DNA of 64,000 nucleotides from Voacanga thouarsii (lineage: Eukaryota > Streptophyta > Magnoliopsida > Gentianales > Apocynaceae): positions 603,001 to 667,000 of the forward strand of contig JANUWF010002273.1 of NCBI GenBank assembly GCA_026120185.1, in the 5' to 3' direction. Under the pieces are notes generated by a model that worked only from the letters and a program-made list of their open reading frames with translations, was not told the DNA's origin and did not search any database. Both the position numbers and the translations under genes were made by a program. The first letter of the stretch is position 1; each line of letters opens with the position of its first letter. Positions 12,187 to 22,893 of this stretch are shown in pieces.

Positions 12187-14511
12187 ACCGAATGGTTACT
12201 CCAACCATGGCCATTTTTCTTCTTCCTCCTTGGACGGATCAAGCTTTCCAAGCGTGAGGATTCTTTTGAAACTTCTTTAAGGTAGTCATCATTCAAGTAA
12301 GCCTCTTCAATCTTCTCTTTAAATTCGAGATTCATGTCTTTTGGTTGTTGTTGGAGAAGGATGGATTATGTTTGGAGATTGAGTATGCATATATATGATG
12401 GAGTTGGGATTGAAGTATGAGAATGAATGTGTTTATATGATGGAGTTGGGATTGATGCATGAGGATGACTTGTCTTGGTTGAATTTTATGATGTTTTAGG
12501 GTTTGTTGCATGTCTTCATATCGTGAGTAGTATGAATGATTAAGCATGATAGATATTATGTCACCTTTGGTAAATAGGGTTTTATGTTTGTGTATCCTTG
12601 ATTGAAGCCATGAATATGACTATGTTTAATGGAGTTTGGATCATGTATTGGTAGATTTGGATCTATGCTTTTATTCATGATTTGGATAGTTTGTTGAGTG
12701 GTGTAGAGTGTATGTTCATGGTTATGGTTAGCAATAGGAATTATGATCATGACCTTGTTGTTCCTAAGCTGTTTAAGTTAGCCAATTTTATTTTATTAAT
12801 AAAAAAATTAATATTGTATTTTCTTCTAGTGATTTTGAAAACCCTAGGAAAATGTGGATTTGGACTGTTCTATGAAATAATGATATTTTAACCAAATAAA
12901 TGATATCTTTTATTAAAATTAAAGTATAAAAATATTATATATAATAATAATATTAAGTAAAGCTTTTTTTTTTATAAATCATCATGTTAGGTAAAATATT
13001 AATCTTGTAAGTCATATATTTATAAATACTAATAAAAATTTATTTATGATCTTTTAATCAAAACATATTAAAATTTACTTATTATTAATTTTATTTACCA
13101 ATTATTTTCTAACCATTAATTATTAAAAGATTATTATTTTAAATAATATCATCAAGGACCTAGGACCATTCATCAAATAAACCCCTAGTTCATTTATAGC
13201 AAGATTTAAACCTACAACTTATTAGTAACTATTTCACAAACCATAGTTATTTTATTATCAAGCTAAATTTATTTTATAAAATCCTTTTTGATTATCTAGC
13301 CTTAAAGTTTGGAACACTAGGGTTATGATTGTAATAAGTGGAGTTAGGATTATTTATGAAAGCAAATTTTGGCTTGAGTTTAATTATGTCTTATATTTAC
13401 CCCAGGCGAGGATAGGTCGGCTTTTGGAAATCTTTGATTTATCTCGAGCAAAGGATCAAGTAAGCTCCTGCATAAAACTTGTTTCTTGTAAAGGGTTACC
13501 ATGTCAAGATAAACACGAAATATGTGAACACTGATTTGGTAAAAGCAATTAAGGACTGGTTCCTTTCTTGTTTCAGTCAAACCAATTATTTAAAAATCAA
13601 AAAGCAGTTTTACTCAAACACTAAACTGTTTCTAAAACTAATTTTGACAAGGACTTTAGAAACCTTTGATTGCCATTTTCAAATAAAGTTATGTTTTACC
13701 AGTTTTCTCCCAAGTGGGACAATCATCGTTGAGTACTCAATAAGGGTAAGCTAGTAGTACTAGTTTTGAAGAGCAAAAGGAAGTCTTTTGGCAGGAGGCC
13801 ACCTCCAGAAGATGAACTCAACTTAGAGAAACGTCAGTACTACTTAGTCATGCCGGTCTGAGTTAGCAAGTTTCAGTCATGTGGACTGTGTGTTGCCGGA
13901 ATGGACAATCAATTTTGTTTGGGTGTAGAGAAGGAAGAGTATTTAACCTGGTAGGTCGATCATCTACCTTTTTGTCAATCTGCACAAAGTGTGGCATTCT
14001 GACCGTTGTATGGTTATGAGGCCCAACGTGTGGTAACCCATGGCCGCCCTTTTGAGTGGTTGATTTTATTGTACATGTATGGTTGGAAAGCCAAAACACC
14101 ACTCTTGATTTTAGCATTGTTTATTGGTTGCCAGTACTTTTTCTTATGAAGTTCTTACATCTTGCATACATGAACTGTTTTCACTGAACACTCCAAGCAC
14201 ACACGGGCTTACTGAGATTTTTATCTCATCACCCTTTTTACCATGATTTCAGGTCGATCCTGCTGTGGGAATGAGTAACTAGTTGTTGCTTGCTTGAAAG
14301 ATATTATGTCACTTATTTTATGTAATTCTTTGAGAGTTAAGAGTGAACAATTTTTATTTCGGATTTGTTCTTAAATTTTTTGGGTTGTAATAAGTTTTAA
14401 TTTCAAAGTATTGTTTAAATTTTTGTTGTGTGTCCTAGTTATAAAGACCCCTTATCCTTTAGACGGGGCGACATCCCTGGCCCTGTTAGGGCTAGGTAGC
14501 AGGGTGTTACA
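10224..14511 (+). repeat. Tekay-type solo LTR inside the CACTA
   Basis: 4288 bases starting TGTGAAACCC and ending GTGTTACA, flanked by the duplication atata (10219-10223 and 14512-14516). It aligns along its length with the complete LTR at 53009-57336, including the internal (CT)n tract and the tRNA-like segment at 10477-10530. No internal element sequence is left, so it is the product of LTR-LTR recombination. It is clearly more diverged from 53009-57336 than the two LTRs of that element are from each other. Short ORFs inside it are incidental. Confidence 0.92.
12126..12184. repeat. (CT)n microsatellite in the solo LTR
   Basis: About 59 bases of pure CT dinucleotides at the same LTR position as the longer tract at 54916-55028. 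Confidence 0.95.
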
Positions 14512-15633
14512 ATATATCTAATAAAACTACCTATCTTCCACTTTACAACTGTTCCCCCTCATTTTCTTGCCAAAGCAAAAGGCTAAAACATGAAAATGAA
14601 AATAGTTTAACTTCTTTTTGGGAGGGGGGGGGGGGGTCAAAGCAAATAATAACCTTCCAAACATTTCCTCCTCCCAAAATTGAAACATAAAAGGAAAAAA
14701 GATGGGGGAAGGGCGAGTCCCATATCCTTTTTGTCAACTTTTGTTTGATAGGGTATCCAGGGAATTACATGTATTAAAGTTAAATGGTACTAACAAGCAT
14801 AAAAACACATTGATATTTCATAGTTTGACAACATAATTCCAACTTTCTTTAAAACCATAGGCAGTTCAAATGCAACTCATGACTCTTAATCATGCACATA
14901 AAAAGAATGCAACTACTGATGAATTCAGCAACTTCTATTTTTCTGCCAAATTTTTTCAGCTTCTTCCAGTTATCAATTGAAGTCAATTGATTACATATCT
15001 AACATACACCCACAATTGTCATCCACAATGTTAACAACTTCAAGCTCCTTAAGAACAGAAAATAATTGCAATACGCTATGCAAGATAAACACTAAAATAC
15101 ATGAAATATAATAATGCAATGGATAAAGATAGTTTCTTCATGTCTATCACTGTTTCAAATTTGGACTGAAACAAGCAAACCCTCTAAGCACGAATTTGAC
15201 AACTAAAATATTAAATAAGTCTGATAGCATTTTTTAAACAAGTACGAACTGAACAGATAATTTAATAAGATGAGAGCTCAAAATTTGATTTTTTATCTTC
15301 CTCCTTGTCTCTTTCTCTCCTCCCCTATTCCTTCGCATAACCTTTCATCTCCCTTTTCTCCTTCCTTCTTGTCTCTTTCTTTCCTTAGTCATCCCTCCCC
15401 TATTCCCGCACATAACTTTTCATCTCCCTTTTCCCCTTCCTTCTTATCTCTTTCATCTCCTCAGTCATCCTTCACTCGACCTGTCATCTACCTCTTCCTC
15501 TTCCTCCTTGTCTTTTTCTCTCCTCAGCCCTCCCTTCCCTCTTCTCGCACAGATATATATATCCCTTAATCATCAGTCATTAGTGGAAACTACAAAGCCA
15601 CCGAGATTTCTAATTCAGTTTTCTTTTTTAAAG
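14512..15633 (+). other. CACTA interior, 5'-UTR-like pyrimidine-rich region
   Basis: 15180-15600 is rich in tcctcctt/tctttctc and is homologous to the complement of about 30600-30900. Both copies end in a short conserved phrase around cgcacagatatatat and tagtggaaactacaaag. A G homopolymer lies at 14623-14637. It probably served as the leader of the exon-repeat gene that follows. Confidence 0.5.
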
Positions 15634-16397
15634 ATGGATAGTTGTAATTTGTTTGAGAGGTGGTTAAATTTTGAAATAGCTTTCAATCAAGAAGATTTTG
15701 ATGTATTTTCCTTTCCAAACCAACCACTTCTTCTTAATTTCAGGTGAGATACTTTTAAGACCTTTTTTTTAGGAGGGGTGTTTACCCGTCTTCTTCATCT
15801 GGTTTGGTTTGTTGTGTTATGAATCAGTGAAAGTTATGAAAATGCTGCTTTGGATTTTCAATTTGATATACCTATTCAAGAGACTATTTTTTATGCTGTT
15901 CCTCTAATGGATAGTTGTAATTCATTTGAGAAGTAGTCAAGTTTTGAAATAGCTTCTAATTAAGAAGATTTTGATGTGTTTTCCTTTCCAAACCAACTAC
16001 TTCCTCTTAATTTCAGGTGAGATACTTTTAAGGCCTTTTTTTTTTCTCCTGTCTTCTTAATCTAGTTTAGTTTGTTGTGTTATGAATCAGTGACAGTTAT
16101 GAACATACTGCTTTGGATTTCCAATTTGATCTACCTATTCAAGAGACTATTTTTATCCTATTCCTTTGATGGATAATTGTAATTCGTTCGAAAGGTAATC
16201 AAATTTTGAAATAGCTTCCAATCAAGAAGATTTTGATGTATTTTTCTTTCTAAGCCAACCACTTTCTCTTGATTTCAGTTGAGATACTTTTAAGGGATTT
16301 TTGGGGGGGGGGGGGGGGAGGGGTTTCACCTGTCTTCTTAATCTAGTTTTGTTTGTTGTGTTATGAATTAGTAAAAGTTATGAACATGTTGCTTTGG
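15634..16397 (+). pseudogene. Tandemly repeated exon-intron units, unknown gene
   Basis: Three head-to-tail units start with ATGGATAGTTG-like sequence at 15634, 15907 and 16169 (periods 273 and 262). Unit 1 codes MDSCNLFERWLNFEIAFNQE followed by DFDVFSFPNQPLLLNF. An intron-like segment 15744-15827 has a CAG/GTGAGA donor and an ATCAG acceptor, and splicing it keeps the frame into SESYENAALDFQFDIPIQET and on into unit 2. The middle exon 15828-16016 is 189 nt, exactly 63 codons. Unit 2 has TAG and TAA stops, and unit 3 has lost its donor (GT to TT) before an LTR fragment cuts it off. I do not recognise the family. It may be a captured host gene or an element-specific protein. Confidence 0.55.
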
Positions 16398-17193
16398 TGT
16401 AACACCCCACTATTTAGGCCCGACAGGGCTGGGGATGTTGCCTCGTCCAAAGGACAAGAGGTCTTTATAACTAGGTCGCACAATCAAAATAATAGAATAA
16501 CAAGAATACTTTAAACTTAAAACTGAAAACTTATTACAATCCAAGAATTCAAAACAAATCCATAATAAAAATTATTCACTCTCAACTTCCCCAAAGCATT
16601 ACATAAAAACAGATAACAAAATCTCTTCCAAGGCAGACAACACTAGCTACTCATCCCTACAACAGGATCGACCTGAAATCATGATAAAAAGGGTGATGAG
16701 ATAAAATCTCAATAAGTCCGTGTGTGCTTTGGGTGTCCAATGAAAACAGTTCGTGAATGTAAAGTGTAAAATCTTCATAAGAGAAATATTGTCAAGCAAT
16801 AAACAATAGTCAAAATCAAGAGTGGCGTTTTGGCTTTTCCAACCATACATGTTCAACAAAGTCAACTACTCAGAAGGTGGTCATGGGTTACCACACGTTG
16901 GGCCCCACAACCATACAACGGTCAAAATGCCACACTTTGTGCAGACTGACAAAAGGTAGTTGATCGGCCTACCGGGTAAGATTCTCCTCCTTCTCTACAC
17001 TCAAATAAAACCGGTTGTCCATTTCGGCAACACACAATCCACATGACTGAAAATTGCTAACTCAAACCGACATGACTAAGTAGTATTGACATTTTTCTAA
17101 GTTAAGTTTATCTTCTAGAGATGGCCACCTACTAGAAAACTCACTCTTACTCTTCAAAACTAGTACTACTAGCCTATCCTTATTGAGTACTCA

Positions 17194-17231
<38 letters not shown>

Positions 17232-18045
17232 ACTTAGAAAAATGAATAAAACATAGTACCACTTGTAAATGGCAATTAAAGATTTCTAAAGTCTTTGTCA
17301 AAATCAGTTTAGAAACAATTTAGTGTTTGAATAAAATTGCTCGTTGATTTTCAAATAATTGGTTTGACAGAAACAAGAAAGGAAACAGTCCCTAATTGCC
17401 TTTACCAAATTAGTGTTCACAAACTTCGGGTTTAACTTGCCATAATAACTTTTTGCAACAACAAGTTTTATGCAGAAGTTTACTTGATCCTTAGTTGGAG
17501 ATAAAACAAAGGTCTCCAACTGCTGACCTAACCCCACTTGGGGTAAATATAAGCCATAATTAAACTCAAGCTGAAATTTATTTTCACAAATAAACCTAAC
17601 TCAACTTATTACAACCATGACCCTAGTGTCCCAAGCTTTAAGGCTAGATAATTAAATAAAAATATTTATAAAATAAATCTAGCTCGATATTAAAATAACT
17701 AGAATTTGGGAAAATAGGTACAATAAGTAGGAAGTTCAAATCTTGCTAAAAATAAATTAGGGTTTATTTGATTAAGGGTCCTAGGTCCTAGATGGTATTA
17801 TGTAAAATAATAATCTAGTAATAATTAATGGTTAGAAAATAATTGGTAGCTAGAATTAGTTGTAAGTAAATTTTAATAGGTTTTGATTAAAAGCTAATAA
17901 ATAAATTTTAATAGTACTTATGAATATATAAGAGCATGCTTGATCACATAAACCACTCACGACATGAAGAGCATGCAACAAAACCCTAAAACGCCATACA
18001 ATCATCCAAGCCAATCAACTCATGCATCAATTCCCATCTTGAATA
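16398..18045 (-). repeat. Inverted, 5'-truncated Tekay LTR fragment
   Basis: Starts TGTAACACCCCAC, the complement of the Tekay LTR 3' end, and follows the LTR backward. It has an internal deletion near 17937 that joins LTR positions matching about 13020 and 12555 of the solo copy, and it stops near 18045. A (TA)n tract lies at 17194-17228. Its orientation is opposite to the solo LTR 1.9 kb to the left. The right end is broken directly against CACTA subterminal sequence, so no target duplication can be scored. Confidence 0.85.
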
Positions 18046-18232
18046 TGTTTGCATCGCTACTTGGTACTATTTCCATCGCAATTCCGTGATAAATAGCCAT
18101 GGATTTGTTATGGTATTTTTTCCCTTGCAATTTGCTTGTATTTTGCTGTTCCATGGCAAAATCCATCACTGATTGCTATAGAAAATTTTTCGTGGCAAAA
18201 GTCCGTAGCATATTCACAGTTTTCTTGTAGTG
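18046..18232. repeat. CACTA right subterminal region and terminus
   Basis: Contains several ccgtggca/ccatggat-type units followed by TTTTCTTGTAGTG. It is shorter than the left array, probably because the inverted LTR fragment replaced part of it. Confidence 0.85.
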
Positions 18233-18235
18233 ACG

Positions 18236-18400
18236 TTTGAGTAGTTTTGAAAATTTAGAGAAGGTTTCATCCTTTAAGAAACAAGGTCCAAGTAAATCTT
18301 GAGAAATTATCTACAATTACATAAGCCTACCTCTTACCACCAAGGCTAGCGGTCCTCATTGGTTCAAAAAGTCTTCATACCAGATTGCACTTTTGGTACC
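18236..18400 (-). pseudogene. Sirevirus integrase, N-terminal core part
   Basis: The minus strand reads AYVIVDNFSRFTWTLFLKDE (first catalytic Asp in VDNFS) and then FSKFSKLLK up to the CACTA insertion, continuing at 8555. Immediately upstream, the gag zinc-knuckle region is followed almost directly by integrase. The protease motif (DSGCS type) and the pre-integrase domain cannot be found, which suggests an old internal deletion. Confidence 0.8.
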
Positions 18401-20180
18401 TATATTTTCTTAGGTCCATAGGGGTTAGTGATGGTTCCTTTCACCTTCCAAACAGTCTTCATACTAGATTGCACTTTCTTCCTAATATGACACTTAGATA
18501 TTTCGTGTCCAAATTTTTCACAATATGTGCAACAGCTATATGTCATATGTGATGAAGCAGCTTTTACAAAGCAAAGTTTTTATTTTCAGTTCTAATATCA
18601 TGTCTATAGCCTAGACTATTTAGATTTCTAGCAGTGAATTGTGCCCCAAGCAATTTTTCCAAATTGTTTTTGCCATTTGTAAATTTTCAATGCATGAGGT
18701 AAGATCATTAACTCTACTCTTTATATTGTCAAAATTACTGATCATAGTTTCAAGAGAACAAATTTTGTCACATAAGAATTTATTTTCTAAAGACATATGA
18801 TGCAATGAGGTGATGATAACATTTTCTTCAATGTCCGAGCGTATATATGACTCAAGTGAGACTTTATTTTCATTGAACAACTTTGTATTCTTATTTAATA
18901 AGGAATCAATTTTCATCTTCATTTCTTTGTTTCTTCTAGACAATTTCTTTAGTTCATGAAACATATCAAAAAGTAATTCACTGGGATCATCATGCTTTTC
19001 ATAATCAGAAACATACAGATCAGTTATTAAATCTGGAAATGTAAGATTTACCATATCCTCCATAGCCATGAAGCATATGTTATCTTTTTCATTTTTTGAA
19101 TCACAACTTTCTTCAATTTCAGATTCTGCTTGATCCCAAGTTCCAATTAATTCTTTTTCTTTCTTCAATTTTGTGTCCTTGTTCTTTCCAAATTTCTTGG
19201 CCTCCTTTTCTTTGGCTACTAGACAATCAGCAATGAAATATTCCGTACTTTTGCATTCAAAGTATTGAGGTTTGAAAGAGAAAGTCTATCATTTTCTTTT
19301 CACAAGCTTCTTGCCCTTTTTGAAATGTCCTTTTCTGAATTTTTTAAAAACTTTTTGGCTACCATAGCCAATTCTTTCGTGTCTAAATCAGTGCCATCAT
19401 CACATTCAGTCTAATCACTGTTAGTTTCTTCATCAACTGCTTTTAACGCAGTTCCCCGTTTGCCTTTCTCATCATTATTATATTCTTGAAACCTCTTAAA
19501 TTTCATTTCATGGGTCAAGAGAGAGCAAATTAACTCTTCAGTGGGTAAGTCATTTAGATCTTTAGATTCCTCTATAGCCAAGGCTTTTGGCTGCCAATTC
19601 TTTGGCAGAGCATCAAGCAATTTTCTATTTTGTTCTCCAAAGGAATATGTTTTCCCATATGCTTCATTCATAATGTTTGTGAATCAAGTGAACATGTTGG
19701 TTATGTTTTCACTCGGCTTCATAGAGAACAATTCATAGTCTTGGCAAAGGAATCTTAACTTCTATTCTTTCACTTGATTGGTCCCCTCATAGGTGACCTC
19801 AAGTAGTCTCCACATTTCGTGAGTTGAATCACAGCCACTAACCCGGTTATATTCATTAGCACCAAGAGCACAACACAATATATTCATTGCCTGAAAATTC
19901 AGGGTCATTTTTGAAATGTCTTCATTGTCATATTCATCACTTTGTTTAGATACTTTTCTGCCTTCAATGAACTTTGATGGAACAAATGGTCCATTATCAA
20001 TCAGATTCCACAATTCAAAATTGATTGAGCAGACATAAATCTTCATTCTATTTTTTCAGAATATATAGTTGCTTCCATTGAATAAAGGAGGTCGATTTGT
20101 TGAAGATCCATCAACATATGAAAGAGTAGATGTATTTGCTATAAGGATCTTTTCTACACAGTTGTTAGACCAAAAATAAA
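18401..20180 (-). pseudogene. Sirevirus gag (decayed)
   Basis: Gag packages element RNA in cytoplasmic particles. Reading starts near 20180 with STNRPPLFNGSNY, then meets a TGA where the family has Trp, and continues MKIYVCSINFELWNLIDNGP. Next come SGCDSTHEMWRLLEVTYEGT, SFGEQNRKLLDALPKNWQPK and TEELICSLLTHEMKFKRFQE, the UBN2-type gag fold of Ty1/copia. A first zinc knuckle near 19240-19270 (YFECKSTEYFIADC) has lost its first Cys and its His, both to Tyr. A long coiled-coil stretch (18620-19168) follows, with DIC FMAMEDMVNL near its start and EL KKLSRRNKEMKMK. A second knuckle near 18500-18540, CTYCEKFGHEISKC, is intact. Two knuckles and a coiled coil are Sirevirus gag traits. Confidence 0.88.
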
Positions 20181-20189
20181 GTAGACTAA

Positions 20190-20202
20190 GGCTCTGATAC
20201 CA
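20190..20202 (-). other. Sirevirus primer-binding site (tRNA-iMet)
   Basis: On the minus strand TGGTATCAGAGCC lies two bases downstream of the 5' LTR end (TTTTCA). It is complementary to the 3' end of initiator methionine tRNA. Confidence 0.95.
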
Positions 20203-20204
20203 AT

Positions 20205-21513
20205 TGAAAAATCTTAGAAGGGGTGAATAAGATTTTTGGTAAACAAATGCAGATAAAAAATTTTGGTCCCCTTAGAAAATCAAACAAAGTAGCGGATATG
20301 CTTTACATCTTTACGATTTCAAGAGTTCGGATTGGTGTCTATTAAATCAGCATAGAACGATAAGAAAGTGTTTTGAAATGAAGATGGGTAGTTGAGATAA
20401 CAAGGACAAGTTTAAATCAGAATGCAATGGTCATAAATTAGTTATTGATTTTAGAAGAAAATATGCAGCATTTAAGATCTGAAAACAACGAAAAGTGCAG
20501 TTAAGAATTTTGGCGGAATAGCATAAGAAAATGCTTAAGAATTTATAGTGGTTCGATCCTCAAATAATCTACATCCACTACCTTAAATTCTCACTTAAGG
20601 ATTTCAACACCACTCACTAGAAACCTTTTCCCAAATTAATAGTGGTAGGTGACACCAAACTTATATAAGAGGATCACCACATTTGGTTTTACACCCAACC
20701 TCTTTAATCACAACAATCAAGGCTCACCCCAACTAAGTTTTACTTCCTCAACCTTGATACAAGCTAGATAAAAAGAAAAATTATAGAAATAGCTTACAAA
20801 TTTGAGCAAGAATGCGAACAAATGAGCACCAATACTTTTTTTACCTTTGGAATAATTCTATTTCATTTTGAAGCACAAATGAAAAGGGAGATTTTTGTAT
20901 TCTAAAGTATAAGAGTGTTTCTAAGAATGATAATAAAAAAATCTACTTCAAAATCGAGTTTTGAAAGTTCTTATAGAAACAAAAAGTAAGACAGCAACAG
21001 CTAGTTTTTCACTGTCAGATTTCTCAGAGTTTTGGATTCAAGGATCGGAAGAAAGTGCATCCAAAAGGTGAGTCGAAAATGGCACTTTTTTAGGCAGAAA
21101 CATTTAGACATTATTACAAAGTTTTGGACGAAGCTTTTGGATGTAGAGTCCATCCAAACTACTCAATTGAAACATCTAAAATCTTACTATTTGAAAACAT
21201 TTTATTTATGTGCTTCAATGTAGAAATAAACTGAAACATACGGTAAAGGAGATATAGGAATTTACACATAATACCTTGACAAACGATTCCTAATCTAAAG
21301 TTCTTTCACAAGGATTTCATGATTTTACAAACTCTTGAATTGAAAATATACTTGATTTGAATTCCTTTGCTCAAGAGTTGCTTGGCAGTCTCATTTGCAC
21401 ACCTTTGGAAGAATTGAGGTCAAATATGTCCTATCACATATAAGTCACATAAGTTAATCATCATCAATATTTGTCATAAGTCAAAATATAGGAAAATGCC
21501 CTTAGGGCTAACA
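20205..21513 (-). repeat. Sirevirus 5' LTR
   Basis: 1309 bases, pair of 434-1741. Starts TGAAAAATC and ends GCTAACA on the plus strand, followed by the tatat duplication. Confidence 0.93.
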
Positions 21514-21920
21514 TATATAATGGCCCATAATAGTTTTTTTTCTTTTTCTTTTTCTTGAAATTTCCTCCTTCTTTCTCTTTTCTCTTCTTTTTTTTTTTTT
21601 CAATAAAACTTACATGAAGATTTCATATAAATAGGAAGGGGTATTACAAAGTAGGCAACAAGAGTGGCCTTGTAGTTAAGTGTTAGTAAGCAAAATAGAT
21701 GGGATGAGTTAATTTGTTCTACAACACAGTCAGTCCCACTTGATTTTTGCAACAGTCCTCAAATTCAATCAAACTCTTGTCTTCTACATTTTAGCAGCAT
21801 ACATGGACATATGAAGGCAAAGAATGAAGCCATTGGAGTTGCTAACCTTCCTCGATTTGAATCCCTTCTTCTCTCTATGATTTCTCATCTAAACATTGAG
21901 TGAATATAAACAAGCAAGAA
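21514..21920 (+). other. Right Sirevirus flank, possible 5' leader of the MFS fragment
   Basis: Pyrimidine-rich at first, then ordinary sequence with no ORF. 21640-21920 lies directly upstream of the first ATG of the MFS-like fragment and may be its old leader or promoter. Confidence 0.35.
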
Positions 21921-22211
21921 ATGGAAGGACAGTCAAGGAAATGGATGGTTTTGGTGGCCACTATGTGGATACATGAGTTTATAGGGACGAACTTTAATTT
22001 TTCATTGTACTCATCAGATTCGAAGTCAGTTTTGGATATATCCCAAGTTCAACTGAACTACTTGTCAATGACATTAGACATAGGTAAGGCCTTTTGATGG
22101 TGTTCAGGTATTTATCTTGTGTATTTCCCGTTATGGGTTGTCTTGTTCATTGCTGCTTTTAAGGTAATCTTCGGTTATGGCATCCAATGGCTTCTAATTC
22201 GGCATACACCG
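21921..22211 (+). pseudogene. Fragment of a Nodulin-like major facilitator transporter
   Basis: From ATG 21921 the frame reads MEGQSRKWMVLVATMWIHEF, then IGTNFNFSLYSSDSKSVLDI and SQVQLNYLSMTLDIGKAF. A TGA (22095-22097) follows where the family has Gly. The same frame goes on with WCSGIYLVYFPLWVVLFIAA and FKVIFGYGIQWLLI. Plant Nodulin-like MFS proteins begin this way: a short basic N-terminus, a first membrane helix, a YS..LKSVLG.SQ.QLN phrase, then the second and third helices. Only about the first 97 codons of a protein that normally has 500-600 remain. After IRHT the sequence turns into purine-rich low complexity. It is a non-functional fragment and the only host protein-coding trace in the window that I can assign. 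Identification rests on motif memory, not alignment. Confidence 0.68.
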
Positions 22212-22605
22212 AACAAAGAAGAAAAGAAGAAATGAAGGAAAAGAAAGGAGGAGAAAAAAAAGAAAAAATAATTTTAAAAGTTAAAAAAAATAGGTGTACA
22301 CTAGGATACCAATTTTGTCCTTCATTAAAACGGTCAAAATCGAAATTGATGGGTTAATTTGAGTTGATCCACTGGAAATTAGTTAGAAAGACCTAATATG
22401 TTAAAATAAAAAAAAATAAAGGACTTATAATGTTAAAAAAAAAAAGAATAGAGATTAATCATGCCAAAGTGAAAAAGTTTATGAATTAAACTCACTAATT
22501 TGTCTAGTTTTTATTACAAACATGGACGAGGATTCCAATATAATTGAATAAATGAGTTTTAATAATTAGTAGTTCCTTTAGTTTACCATCCAGGTGTTAT
22601 CTATA
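22212..22605. other. Intergenic, no feature seen
   Basis: Purine-rich low-complexity sequence (about 22205-22290), then AT-rich sequence without ORFs, ending at the target site aatcc. Confidence 0.5.
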
Positions 22606-22610
22606 AATCC

Positions 22611-22842
22611 GGTTAAGGATATACCAGATACATCAACAACTACCAAGTCAACTAACAGATAGTCATATGTTTGTTAGTCTGTTATTATCTTTTGTAAATA
22701 TAATCTTCAAGTAGCTGTCATATATTTTCTGTTATTTTTCTGTGGTAACAAACTTATCCCCTCCTTGTAATTGGTGTATTTAAAAGACACTAACAATTCA
22801 ATGAAATACAATACAATTCCCCAGAAATCTATTACTACTTTA
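22611..22842 (+). repeat. 5' LTR of the deleted copia
   Basis: 232 bases. The first base is G where the partner has T (TGTTAAGG). Ends in ACTACTTTA just before the primer site. Contains a TGTAATTGGTGTATTTAAAAG stretch that could hold the promoter. Confidence 0.93.
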
Positions 22843-22855
22843 TGGTATCAGAGCC
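22843..22855 (+). other. Primer-binding site (tRNA-iMet)
   Basis: TGGTATCAGAGCC directly after the 5' LTR. Confidence 0.95.
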
Positions 22856-22893
22856 ATAAGAAGCTAATCAAAGCTCTCTAAACCGATCCATCC

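Larger units (their letters stand above)
8556..18232. mobile_element. CACTA (En/Spm) DNA transposon, non-autonomous, about 9.7 kb
   Basis: The left end is CACTACAAGAAA and the right end is its exact complement TTTCTTGTAGTG, giving a 12-bp terminal inverted repeat. The 3-bp duplication acg lies at 8553-8555 and 18233-18235. Dense subterminal repeats of TCCGTGGCAAAT type line both ends. No transposase-like frame is present, so it must have been moved by a relative. It contains a Tekay solo LTR and a second Tekay LTR fragment, so it was already in place before those arrived. It disrupts the Sirevirus integrase, so it is younger than the Sirevirus. Confidence 0.93.
434..21513 (-). mobile_element. 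Sirevirus-type Ty1/copia LTR retrotransposon with nested insertions
   Basis: Both ends are seen. Two related LTRs (434-1741 and 20205-21513) start TG and end CA and are flanked by the 5-bp duplication tatat (429-433 and 21514-21518). On the minus strand the order is 5' LTR, tRNA-iMet primer site, gag with coiled-coil tail and zinc knuckles, integrase, reverse transcriptase, RNase H, a further ORF, polypurine tract, 3' LTR. The integrase-RT order makes it Ty1/copia. The polypurine tract next to the LTR, the long gag and the extra ORF are typical of the Sirevirus genus. Without the 9.7-kb CACTA insertion the element is about 11.4 kb. All genes are broken by stops and frameshifts, and the protease region appears to be missing. 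Confidence 0.93.

Noticed and set aside
12069..12335. Overlapping Leu-Ser and Arg-Glu ORFs in the solo LTR
   Set aside because: Same microsatellite artefact on both strands.
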